From NCBI RefSeq assembly GCF_014203605.1, contig NZ_JACHJJ010000018.1, positions 120,133 to 184,132 on the forward strand: a stretch of 64,000 bases of DNA, in the 5' to 3' direction. The DNA comes from Thiemannella venezuelensis. GTDB lineage: Bacteria > Actinomycetota > Actinomycetes > Streptosporangiales > Streptosporangiaceae. The notes under the pieces were generated by a model that was given only the letters and a program-made list of their open reading frames with translations, had not been told where the DNA came from and did not search any database. The position numbers were made by a program, and so were the translations under genes. This document shows positions 1 through 7,247 of this stretch, piece by piece (the first letter of the stretch is position 1; every line of letters starts with the position of its first letter).

Positions 1-22
1 GATTCGAGACGGCCTGCGGCTG

Positions 23-1789
23 CTAAAACCTGAAACCGAACAGGCCGCCATCTGGTTGATCGTTCAGGTGGGGCTCGATGATGTAAGGATCCGCGTCGAA
101 TCCCATCGAGACTGCCTTGTTCAGGTCGTCTGAGTTCATGGTGGCGATGTACTGCATCTGCTCTTCCTCTGCGACCTCGGCCGCCAGCCGAAGGGCACGT
201 GCCACCTGGCGTTCGTCCACGCCGTCATAGAGGTGACTGTCGTGGACGAGGAAGTCGGGACCTCGACCGGCGCGGTGGGCGATGACGGCAGCGGTCAGGT
301 CGAAGCAGAAGATCACCATGTTGTGGATTCCTCTGCTCCCATCGTCTTCGATCCGAGGCTCGATCTGCATCCGCTGCTTGCCCGGGTTGAAGGTCAGGTA
401 GGGGTTCTTGCCGTCTCCGTACAGTTGCCTGGCGTATTTATTGAAAAGACTGCTGGCCTCGTAGGTGATGGCGTCCCGTTCTTCGAGGTCGGTCACCATC
501 TCCTGTTCGAGTTCAAGGCGTTTCGACTCGATCTCCCGTCGGCTTGCCTCGAGCGCCTGCGCGGCCTGGAACCGGTGACGGAGAGACTCGAGATGAGCCT
601 GCTCACGAGCTAGGGCGTATTGCAGGGAGTTGAGCGCGTCGAGTGCGCCACCCGAGTTCAGCGTGCGAAGGAGGGCCGCCTGGCGTTCGCCGAGTTGCTC
701 GCGAGTCCGGGCGCGTTCCTCCAAGAGCCGCCGGAGCCGGAATATCTCCTCGTGTAGCTGCTTCTCGCGGTTGCGGACGACCGTCTCATGGAAGGCGCGC
801 ACATCGTCAAATCGGCGGCGCACTTCATGGCCGAGGACCAGGTTCAGCTGCTTGTAAGCCGACTCCAGATAGCGATCGTCTGGTTCGGTGACCTCCTCAA
901 CGGCCTGTTCCATGTCCTGAAGGTTGCGCCGGTCGATGGTGTCGGCAGACCGCAGAGCCCGGATCCGCTGGTCGAGTTCGTCGGCTTCTCGGCGGATGTT
1001 CTCGTATTCGGGGACGACCTGGAAGCCGGCGATCTGGCGTTCAAGCTCACTGACCCGCTGCTCTACGGCACCGATCTCACCTCGGAGGTCGGCGGAGCGA
1101 CCGACGATTTTCCCCCAGACGGGATCTTTGGCGGCTTCGACGAGCTTCTTTCTCGTGGCTTCCTGATTGGATAGGAGGCGGTACTGAGCGGCCAGGCCGA
1201 CATCCAGTCCGAAGAGATGGCACAGGTTGACCATCGCATCGTGTGGAGACTGCTGAGCAAACGTTTTGGTGGGATCGAGGAAGCCGCCAGAGTTGGTGCG
1301 GCGAATCGCGAAGGACAACAGTGTCCGTCCGCTGACCTCCGATCCGGCTCCGATGACTCCGTAGAGGTCTCGCTCGATCGCCCACTGCCAGTCTTTCAGG
1401 GGCACTTCAGCGACATGCTCGAACAAGGCCTTGGTCGTTGTCTGGGTGATATCCGGATCGAGCCTGACGTTGCTGGGCCGGGCAGGTTGTCGCCGCACCA
1501 CTAGAGGCTCCGCCCAGTTGTGTTGGTCCGACCCCGGCCTGGGCCAGTCCAGCTCCAACTTGAAGACGTGCCAGCGAAGTGCTTTGTGCGCCCAGATCGC
1601 CCTGGTCTCATTACGAGCACCCAGCAGGAAATGCAGCAGCTCGACCATGCTCGACTTGCCGGCGCCGTTTCGGCTGTCCGTGTCAGCGGAGGTGTCCGTG
1701 CGTTCGGTGACCAGAATGTTCAGCCCTGGCCCGAAACGGATCGTCCGGAACCTGTCGTCGTCGGAAGTGAGTCTACGCAGCATCGTCAC
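23..1789 (-). CDS. ABC-3C system ATPase, DUF2326 SMC-like protein
   Basis: A 588-aa ABC/SMC-type ATPase. The Walker A motif NGAGKSS is at residues 41-47, followed by a long helical, probably coiled-coil centre (about 220-460). The C-terminal half has the SRGIHN-type signature region and a FLVHDSHLYDGVDERQ segment, which is the Walker B/D-loop region typical of DUF2326 proteins. In ABC-3C systems this ATPase is the presumed sensor that gates the effector; that role is a family prediction, not shown here. It is the last gene of a three-gene minus-strand operon, and its start overlaps the end of the middle-component gene by 17 bp. The gene is complete, with its stop 22 bp from the window edge. 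Identification as an ABC ATPase is certain; assignment to ABC-3C rests on the two genes upstream. Confidence 0.85.
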   Translation of the reverse strand: MTMLRRLTSDDDRFRTIRFGPGLNILVTERTDTSADTDSRNGAGKSSMVELLHFLLGARNETRAIWAHKALRWHVFKLELDWPRPGSDQHNWAEPLVVRRQPARPSNVRLDPDITQTTTKALFEHVAEVPLKDWQWAIERDLYGVIGAGSEVSGRTLLSFAIRRTNSGGFLDPTKTFAQQSPHDAMVNLCHLFGLDVGLAAQYRLLSNQEATRKKLVEAAKDPVWGKIVGRSADLRGEIGAVEQRVSELERQIAGFQVVPEYENIRREADELDQRIRALRSADTIDRRNLQDMEQAVEEVTEPDDRYLESAYKQLNLVLGHEVRRRFDDVRAFHETVVRNREKQLHEEIFRLRRLLEERARTREQLGERQAALLRTLNSGGALDALNSLQYALAREQAHLESLRHRFQAAQALEASRREIESKRLELEQEMVTDLEERDAITYEASSLFNKYARQLYGDGKNPYLTFNPGKQRMQIEPRIEDDGSRGIHNMVIFCFDLTAAVIAHRAGRGPDFLVHDSHLYDGVDERQVARALRLAAEVAEEEQMQYIATMNSDDLNKAVSMGFDADPYIIEPHLNDQPDGGLFGFRF

Positions 1790-2033
1790 GAGCCCGGAAG
1801 ATCAGCACATCTTGGTCGATATCGACCAAGTCCATGGCGTAGAGGAGGTCGAGTGCGAGAGCGAACCACCAGAACGTCAGCGGTGCGCGATGGTTGTTCT
1901 TCTCCCTCCACCTCAGCAGGCGGCGCCATGCCTGGGTGACGGTCACCGGTTGCCGTTCCGTGGCCAGCACGATCTGTGCCCCCACTGCGAGCAGGGCGCG
2001 CTGAGGGGCGACTCCCTTCGTCGGCACGATCAC
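1773..2033 (-). CDS. ABC-3C system middle component (MC6-like)
   Basis: An 86-aa protein beginning MIVPTKGV. It has an AVGAQIVLATERQPVTV segment and a hydrophobic APLTFWWFALALDLLYAMDLV stretch ending in an I-x-R-like strand. Size, residue pattern and position match the small wHTH-like middle component 6 (MC6) of ABC-three-component systems, which is thought to bridge ATPase and effector. Its ATG overlaps the effector stop (ATGA, 4 bp) and its end overlaps the ATPase start by 17 bp, so all three genes should be translationally coupled. It has no enzymatic motifs. Family assignment is from memory of the pattern and context. Confidence 0.75.
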   Translation of the reverse strand: MIVPTKGVAPQRALLAVGAQIVLATERQPVTVTQAWRRLLRWREKNNHRAPLTFWWFALALDLLYAMDLVDIDQDVLIFRARDDAA

Positions 2034-3019
2034 GTGGCCACTCCCATCTCGGTCTCGGGAACCCAGCCCACGGGCGGCACTTTGAAGATCTCACACTCGC
2101 CGAAGAAGTACATCAGGACAACGAGCGCGTTCAGCTCCATGGGTGATCGTTGCGAGGCATTGCCGAGAATGTGCCGTTCAAGGTGCCAGAGGATGTCGTC
2201 GGAGTCGTCGCACGTCTCGGCGATCATCTCATAGTGTGCGCGGAAGCCCTCCGCGACCTCGTCCCGTTCGTTGGGGTCGTATCGGCCGCGGTAGTACTCC
2301 TCGACGTGGTTGACGTACGGCAGAGCGAGTGTCATGCGATGTCGGACGTCCCATGAGAACCCGTTGTAGTCCATCTTCGTCAGCGGTGGTCTGGGGACGG
2401 CCGGTAGCGCCTGCAGAGGGCGGCGGTGTACGGCGAGGTGGTCAAGGAGCGGAATCAGATCGTCGAGCACGACGCCGACGGCCACCGGTTCGGCGGGGAA
2501 CGGGCCCAGGAAGTCCTCGACCTGCCATCTCTCCATCCGGCAGAACTCGGTATAGAAGTGGCGCCGCCCGAAGTTCTCGAAAGACAGTTCGGGATGATCG
2601 TTGCGGGCGGTCGCGATCAGCGATGCCACCTCGGGGTGAATGCCCCTGCGGTCGTTGTGCACAAAGACAAAGGTGTTGAACTCGTCCTTGCGCTTTTTGA
2701 TTGCTTTGGTCAGGTCATCCCGGAACTTCGCTGCAATGCTGGTGGAAACAGCTGTCTGGGGTGCATAGCAGGCGTACAGCTTCTTGCTGCTTAGGAGTAG
2801 TCCATCGGCTCCCTGGTCGCCGAGGCGCCCAGCGGTCCGGACATCGAGGAAATTCGGGTCTCGAGCACACATGACTCCGTGGAAGAAATCCTCGAACCCT
2901 TCACCGTGGAGCTCGTCGAGCTTGGCGTTGAGCATGAACCGGATCGACGAACGCTCCCAGAGCTCCACACGCCCCTCCGAAGGTACTGCCCGGTATGCCC
3001 ACGCGTTTTTGGAATTCAT
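2030..3019 (-). CDS. ABC-3C system effector: REase-like domain plus ABC-3C C-terminal domain
   Basis: A 329-aa protein starting at MNSKNAWAYRA. The N-terminal half reads FEDFFHGVM...PDFLDVRTAGRLGDQGADGLLLSSKKLYACYAPQ in pattern (about residues 40-90). This resembles a restriction-endonuclease-like (PD-(D/E)XK type) core with GDQGADG preceding the YACYAP strand. The C-terminal 120 residues (FSWDVRHRMTLALPYVNHVEEYY to LMYFFGECEIFKVP) fit the ABC-3C C-terminal domain that docks on the middle component. The predicted role is a nuclease-like effector of a conflict system. The frame stays open for 235 codons upstream of this ATG, but that part is Arg/Ser-rich and does not look coding. A different upstream frame does look coding (see 3020-3422), so the true 5' end is uncertain. 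Confidence 0.72.
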   Translation of the reverse strand: MNSKNAWAYRAVPSEGRVELWERSSIRFMLNAKLDELHGEGFEDFFHGVMCARDPNFLDVRTAGRLGDQGADGLLLSSKKLYACYAPQTAVSTSIAAKFRDDLTKAIKKRKDEFNTFVFVHNDRRGIHPEVASLIATARNDHPELSFENFGRRHFYTEFCRMERWQVEDFLGPFPAEPVAVGVVLDDLIPLLDHLAVHRRPLQALPAVPRPPLTKMDYNGFSWDVRHRMTLALPYVNHVEEYYRGRYDPNERDEVAEGFRAHYEMIAETCDDSDDILWHLERHILGNASQRSPMELNALVVLMYFFGECEIFKVPPVGWVPETEMGVAT

Positions 3020-3422
3020 GGGCCTGAAGGAGAGTAGTCCACCTGGGTCGGGAATGTAAGACGGTTTCGATCGGTGAGGGAGAGAAGTGGAATCTTCCTG
3101 TCCTGGATGCCCGATAAGCGGTGTAGACTGCGGGAATCGCTGCTGAGTGGATGCCCTCCAGCGTGGTGACCACGCTGTCGGCGTCGGATTCGGGAAAAAT
3201 GTCCTCCAATCCTCCGGGCGTGAGCGAGTCGAACGGCGACCGGTAAAGGCGGATGACATCCATCGTGTCGTTCCCGGTGAGGAAGTCCACCGGCAACCGG
3301 AGAAAATCGAGCTGGTGGGCGATCGGCACCTTATCGGCCTGGAAGCGGTCGAACGCCGCCGGTGCGGCCTCGCGGTCGAGGGGTCGGCGCGGGTCGATCC
3401 CTCTCTTCGTGCTGCCGAGCTC
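3020..3422 (-). pseudogene. Coding-like fragment upstream of the ABC-3C operon, unidentified
   Basis: No complete gene fits 3020-3528. On the minus strand a frame with natural composition runs through AAFDRFQADKVPIAHQLDF, LPVDFLTGNDTMDVIRLYRS and LEDIFPESDADSVVTTLEGI, then AVYTAYRASRTGRFHF. It enters the effector gene out of frame and ends near 2901. A GTG at 3329 could start it, but coding character extends upstream of that to about 3422. It may be the 5' remnant of a gene broken when the ABC-3C cassette arrived, or a fourth gene. The family is not recognised. The stretch 3423-3528 shows nothing. Confidence 0.35.
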
Positions 3423-3528
3423 CCCTTCTGGAGGGTAGGCCGGCTGTCGGCGGCCCCGGTCTGCGGCGGGCTGTCGGGCGTGAAACGCGGCGCGTCCGAC
3501 GCCTGGGGGCGGACCCGGCGCGGGGTGC

Positions 3529-4677
3529 TCAGCCTCTGGGGAGGCCGAGGGTGCGTTCGGCGATGATGTTGCGCTGGATCTCGCTGGAACCCGCGTAGAT
3601 GGTGTCGGCCCGGCTGAACAGGTAGAGCCGCTGCAGGTCGTTCAGGTCGTACGGCGGGCCGTCGGCGACCAGCCCGGCCCTGCCCTGGACGGCCTGCGCC
3701 AGCTCGCCCAGCCTCCGGTGCCACTCCGACCAGTAGAGCTTGGCGATCGAGACCTCCGGGCCCGGCTCCCCGGCGGACAGGGAGGTCATCGTGCGCAGCG
3801 CGTTCAGACGCATGATCCGCAACTCCAGCCAGGACCGGACCAGCCGGTCGCGGATGATCGGGTCCTCGGCCGCGCCGGTGCGTTTCGCGACCGCCACCAC
3901 CTGCTCGAACTCCCGCTGGAAGCCGATCTGCTGGCCGAGCGTGGAGGCGCCGCGCTCGTAGCCGAGGGTGGCCATCGCCACCCGCCAGCCCTCACCGGGC
4001 GCACCCAGGATGTTGGCGGCGGCCGTGCGGGCGCCGTCGAAGAAGACCTCGTTGAACTCGCTGGTCCCGGTGAGCTGGACGATGGGCCGGACCTCGACGC
4101 CGGGCCGGTCCATCGGGACCAGCAGGTACGACAGGCCCCTGTGGCGCTGCGAGCCGGGTTCGGTGCGGGCCAGGACGAAGCACCAGTCGGCGACGTGGGC
4201 CAGCGAGGTCCACACCTTCTGGCCGGTGATCACCCACTCGCCGTCCTCCAGCCGGGCCCGGGTCTGCACGCCGGCCAGGTCGGAGCCGGCCTCCGGCTCG
4301 GAGTAGCCCTGGCACCACAGCTCCTCGCCGCGCTGGATCGGCGGGAGGAAGCGCCGCTTCTGCTCCTCGGTGCCGAACTCGAGGATGGTCGGGCCGATGA
4401 GGCCCTCGCCGATGTGCCCGACCCTGGCCGGGGCGGCGGCCCGGGCGTACTCCTCGTGGAAGACGACCTGGTCGGCCAGGGAGGCGTCCCGCCCGCCGTA
4501 CTCCTTGGGCCAGCCCAGGCAGGTCCACCCGGCCGCGCCGAGCAGCCGCTCCCAGGCCAGGCGCACCTCGTGGCCCTCGTGCTCGCGGCCGGGTCCGCCC
4601 AGCCCGCGGGCGTGGGCGAACCCGCCGCTCAGGTGCTCCTCCAGCCAGGCGCGGACCTCGTCGCGGAAGGCCGTCAT
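3529..4677 (-). CDS. Acyl-CoA dehydrogenase family protein
   Basis: A 382-aa flavoprotein of the acyl-CoA dehydrogenase family, start MTAFRDEVRAWLEEHL. It carries the N-terminal helical domain, the middle beta domain (EELWCQGYSEPEAGSDLAGVQT, ITGQKVWTSLAHVADW) and the C-terminal helical domain ending AGSSEIQRNIIAERTLGLPRG, which is a normal FadE architecture. It is expected to oxidise an acyl-CoA at C2-C3 with FAD, but the substrate cannot be told from sequence. The longer open frame adds 34 low-complexity residues, and the ATG at 4677 is preceded by a GGAGGT-like site. It lies 46 bp downstream of the flavin reductase and is presumably co-transcribed from the promoter/operator near 5468. Confidence 0.92.
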   Translation of the reverse strand: MTAFRDEVRAWLEEHLSGGFAHARGLGGPGREHEGHEVRLAWERLLGAAGWTCLGWPKEYGGRDASLADQVVFHEEYARAAAPARVGHIGEGLIGPTILEFGTEEQKRRFLPPIQRGEELWCQGYSEPEAGSDLAGVQTRARLEDGEWVITGQKVWTSLAHVADWCFVLARTEPGSQRHRGLSYLLVPMDRPGVEVRPIVQLTGTSEFNEVFFDGARTAAANILGAPGEGWRVAMATLGYERGASTLGQQIGFQREFEQVVAVAKRTGAAEDPIIRDRLVRSWLELRIMRLNALRTMTSLSAGEPGPEVSIAKLYWSEWHRRLGELAQAVQGRAGLVADGPPYDLNDLQRLYLFSRADTIYAGSSEIQRNIIAERTLGLPRG

Positions 4678-4723
4678 CGAATACCTCCGGCGTGGGGATC
4701 CCCGGCTCCGGTCACGGGGGCGG

Positions 4724-5380
4724 TCAAGCGTGGAACCGGCCGTAGCCGCCGCGGAAGAACAGCAGCGGGCCGCTGTCACCGCAGGTGTCGAGCTGGTGGA
4801 CGCGGGCGACGACGATGACGTGGTCGCCGGCCGGGTACTCCGCCTCGACGGAGCAGTCGATCCAGGCCAGCGCGTCGCCGATCACCGGGTTGCCGCTGGG
4901 GGACTCGGTCCAGTCCAGGCCGGCGAACTTGTCGCCGCCTTTGCTCGCGAGTGCCGCGCAGACCGGCTGCTGGTGCTCGGCCAGCACGTTGACCGTGCAG
5001 GTCTTGGCGGCGCGCACGCGGGGCCAGCTCGTGCTGGTGTGCGCCACGCAGAACGCCACGAGCGGCGGGTCGAGCGAGACCGAGGTGAAGGAGTTGGCGG
5101 CCAGGCCGCACGGCTCACCGGTGTCGGGGTCGATCGCGGTGATGGCCACGACGCCTGTGGCGAAGTGGCCGAGCACGGACCGGAACCGCTTGCCGTCCAC
5201 GGGCAGGGGGCGGCCGCCGGGCTGCTCGCCCGGCCCGCCGGACCGATCGCCGGATCCGTCGGACTGGCCCGGGAGAAGGCCGTTGCGCATGGCGGCTCCG
5301 TTGGCGGTGATCCCGTGCCCGTGCGGGTGGGCGCGGGGGTGGCCGTCCTGCTCCAGCAGCCGCGTCGTGTGGGTGCTCAT
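4724..5380 (-). CDS. Flavin reductase family protein (HsaB/HpaC-like)
   Basis: A 218-aa protein with a flavin reductase-like FMN-binding barrel. Key stretches are FRSVLGHFATGVVAITA (about residue 66 on), GLAANSFTSVSLDPPLVAFC, TCTVNVLAEHQQPVC and GDHVIVVARVHQLD. This family supplies reduced flavin to two-component monooxygenases such as HsaA or HpaB. The dehydrogenase next to it or the luciferase-like enzyme at 21468-22535 are possible partners (inference). The first ~60 residues are Gly/His-rich and unconserved, so the true start may be the internal Met at about residue 31. It is transcribed divergently from the thiolase at 5634, with an inverted-repeat operator between them. Confidence 0.85.
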   Translation of the reverse strand: MSTHTTRLLEQDGHPRAHPHGHGITANGAAMRNGLLPGQSDGSGDRSGGPGEQPGGRPLPVDGKRFRSVLGHFATGVVAITAIDPDTGEPCGLAANSFTSVSLDPPLVAFCVAHTSTSWPRVRAAKTCTVNVLAEHQQPVCAALASKGGDKFAGLDWTESPSGNPVIGDALAWIDCSVEAEYPAGDHVIVVARVHQLDTCGDSGPLLFFRGGYGRFHA

Positions 5381-5461
5381 GGTCGGACTCGCCTCCTTGA
5401 TCGCGCCCGATCGGCCCCGAGGGGATGGCGGCGGCGGGCCTGCCGGCCCGCCGTCGCTCCT

Positions 5462-5467
5462 ATATTA
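5462..5467 (-). promoter_or_regulatory. Candidate -10 element for the flavin reductase/dehydrogenase operon
   Basis: Read on the minus strand this is TAATAT, immediately downstream of the operator at 5468-5483. It lies about 80 bp upstream of the flavin reductase start. No good -35 is visible 17 bp further up (TACCAT), as would be expected for an activated or strongly operator-dependent promoter. Confidence 0.4.
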
Positions 5468-5483
5468 CCAAGCGCTTGCTTGG
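5468..5483. promoter_or_regulatory. Inverted-repeat operator, site 1 (CCAAGC-GCTT-GCTTGG)
   Basis: A 6-bp perfect inverted repeat with a 4-bp spacer in the divergent promoter region of the flavin reductase and thiolase units. It fills the -35/-10 spacer of the candidate minus-strand promoter. With the preceding A it also reads ACCAAGCGCTTGCT, which fits the AnCAAGnnCTTGnT box I remember for the TetR-family repressor KstR2. Three related sites occur in this window (5601, 22587, 27861), all in front of acyl-CoA metabolism genes. Confidence 0.75.
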
Positions 5484-5566
5484 ATGGTAGGGGAGTGCCG
5501 GAAAAAGTCCCGCACCCGCCCGGGCCGCCGATCCGGCGGGACGCCTCGGGGTGCGGCGGCCCGCCG

Positions 5567-5596
5567 TTGACACCCGGGAGCGGCCCGGCCTAGCCT
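5567..5596 (+). promoter_or_regulatory. Candidate promoter of the thiolase unit
   Basis: TTGACA at 5567-5572 and TAGCCT at 5591-5596 with an 18-bp spacer. The expected transcription start falls inside the operator at 5601-5616, so a bound repressor would block initiation. Confidence 0.55.
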
Positions 5597-5600
5597 CTGG

Positions 5601-5616
5601 CCAAGCGCTTGCTTGG
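5601..5616. promoter_or_regulatory. Inverted-repeat operator, site 2 (CCAAGC-GCTT-GCTTGG)
   Basis: Identical in all 16 bases to site 1 at 5468. It lies at the expected +1 of the thiolase promoter and immediately before the Shine-Dalgarno sequence AAAGGAGG (5618-5625). Confidence 0.75.
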
Positions 5617-5633
5617 AAAAGGAGGGATCGCGC

Positions 5634-6776
5634 GTGGCGGGATTCCGGGACCGTACGGCCGTCGCCGGCGTCGGGTATACGCGCTTCTCCAAGAACTCCG
5701 GGGTGAGCACGCTGACCCTGGCCTGCGAGGCGATCCTGGCCGCCCTGGAGGACGCCGGCCTGACCGCCGGCGACGTGGACGGCCTGGCCACCCACCGGGT
5801 CGGCGACTCCGCGGCCCCCTCCCTGGTCGGCCCGGCGCTCGGCGTCCACCGGCCCTCCTGGCACCTGGACCAGTTCGGCGGCGGCAGCGTCTCGCACGCC
5901 GTGATCGGGCAGGCCGCGCTCGCGGTCGCGGCCGGGGTCGCCGAGACGGTCGTCTGCTACCGGGCGATCAACGCGCGCTCTGAGTTCCGGATGGGCGGGA
6001 CCGGCCGCGCCCTGCCGGTCAGCCCCGAGGTGCAGTACCAGGCGCCGTACGGGTACGTCGCGCCGCCGCAGCAGTTCGCCATGGTCGCCCGCACTCACAT
6101 GCTGAAATATGGCACAAAAGAAGAACATTTCGGGCAGGTCGCCGTACGGCAGCGCGCGAGTGCGGCGAAGAACCCCCGCGCGCTGATGCGCGACCCGATC
6201 ACCCTCGACGACTACCTCGCCAGCCGCTGGATCGCCGAGCCGTTCCGGCTCCTCGACTGCTGCCTGGAGACCGACGGCGCCTGCGCCCTGGTGATCACCA
6301 CCGCCGAGCGGGCCCGCGACCTGCGCCGCCCGCCGGTGCTGATCTCCGCGGCGGCCTGGGGCGGCGGCGACTCGTTCCTGTCCGGCGGGCCGCCCGACCC
6401 CACGGTGACCGCCGCCGCCGAGCTGGCCCCCCGGCTCTACCGGCAGGCGGGCGTCGGGCCCGCCGAGATCGACGTGGCCCAGCTCTACGACTGCTTCACC
6501 TACTCGGTGGTCGTGCAACTGGAGGACTACGGCTTCTGCGCCAAGGGCGAGGGCGGGCCGTACGCCGCCTCCGGCGAGGGGATCCCGGTCAACACGCACG
6601 GCGGGTTCCTCTCCGAGGGGTACGTGCACGGTATCAACCACGTCGCCGAGGCCGTCTCCCAGCTCCGCGGCGAGGCGGGCGACCGGCAGGTGGACGGCGC
6701 CGAGGTCGCCCTGTCCACCGCCCAGCCCGGCTACATCCTGCCCGCCACCTCGGCGCTGATCCTCAGGAAGGGGTGA
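5634..6776 (+). CDS. SCP2-type thiolase / Ltp2-like acyl-CoA thiolase
   Basis: A 380-aa thiolase-superfamily protein of the sterol-carrier-protein-2/nonspecific lipid-transfer type. It starts at GTG 5634, with AAAGGAGG 8 bases upstream. Visible features are TAVAGVGYTRFSK at the N-terminus, EIDVAQLYDCFTYSVVVQLEDYG and the C-terminal NTHGGFLSEGYVHGINHVAEA block that supplies the active-site His of this family. Members act as thiolases or, when paired with a DUF35 OB-fold protein, as retro-aldolases that cleave acyl-CoA side chains, as in steroid catabolism. The next gene is such an OB-fold partner, 4 bp downstream, which makes a two-subunit complex likely. Confidence 0.88.
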   Translation: MAGFRDRTAVAGVGYTRFSKNSGVSTLTLACEAILAALEDAGLTAGDVDGLATHRVGDSAAPSLVGPALGVHRPSWHLDQFGGGSVSHAVIGQAALAVAAGVAETVVCYRAINARSEFRMGGTGRALPVSPEVQYQAPYGYVAPPQQFAMVARTHMLKYGTKEEHFGQVAVRQRASAAKNPRALMRDPITLDDYLASRWIAEPFRLLDCCLETDGACALVITTAERARDLRRPPVLISAAAWGGGDSFLSGGPPDPTVTAAAELAPRLYRQAGVGPAEIDVAQLYDCFTYSVVVQLEDYGFCAKGEGGPYAASGEGIPVNTHGGFLSEGYVHGINHVAEAVSQLRGEAGDRQVDGAEVALSTAQPGYILPATSALILRKG

Positions 6777-6780
6777 GCCG

Positions 6781-7182
6781 GTGTCCGCGGAGGCGATCCG
6801 CCCGGTGACCGACCGGGACTCGGCGCAGTGGTGGGAGCGGGTCCGCGCGGGGGAGCTCGCCGTCCAGCGGTGCGACTCCTGCGGGACGCTGCGCTTCCCG
6901 GCCCGCGCCTACTGCCACCGCTGCCGCACTGCGGAGTGGAGCTGGCGGCCGGTCGAGCCCGCCGGGCGGGTCGAGAGCTGGATCGTCAGCCACCAGCCGT
7001 TCCTGCCCGGCGTGCGGGAGCCGTACGTGGTGGTGATGGTACGGCTGGCCGAGGCGCCCGAGTGCGTGATGTACGGCAACTGGCGCGGGGCGGAGCCGCC
7101 GTGGGCCGGGCAGCGCGTCGAGGCGGTCCTCACCGCCGTGGACGACGGGCTCACCCTGGTCGACTGGGGCCCGGCGGGCTGA
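6781..7182 (+). CDS. Zn-ribbon OB-fold (DUF35) partner of the thiolase
   Basis: A 133-aa protein with an N-terminal rubredoxin-like zinc ribbon (C31-x2-C34 and C45-x2-C48) followed by an OB-fold (GRVESWIVSHQPFLPGV, VVMVRLAEAPECVMYGNW). This is the ChsH2/DUF35 type, which binds acyl-CoA and assembles with SCP2-type thiolases or acyl-CoA hydratases. Its start codon is GTG, 4 bp after the thiolase stop. It is convergent with the kinase pair that ends at 7248. Confidence 0.9.
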   Translation: MSAEAIRPVTDRDSAQWWERVRAGELAVQRCDSCGTLRFPARAYCHRCRTAEWSWRPVEPAGRVESWIVSHQPFLPGVREPYVVVMVRLAEAPECVMYGNWRGAEPPWAGQRVEAVLTAVDDGLTLVDWGPAG

Positions 7183-7247
7183 GCACGCGGTCCCCGGGCC
7201 GGAGCGCCGTGAACGGCGGCCGGCTCACCGGTCCCGGGCCCGGCGCC

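Noticed and set aside
5460..6641. 393-aa minus-strand open frame opposite the thiolase
   Set aside because: Antisense shadow, ends within the operator region and lacks any family pattern.
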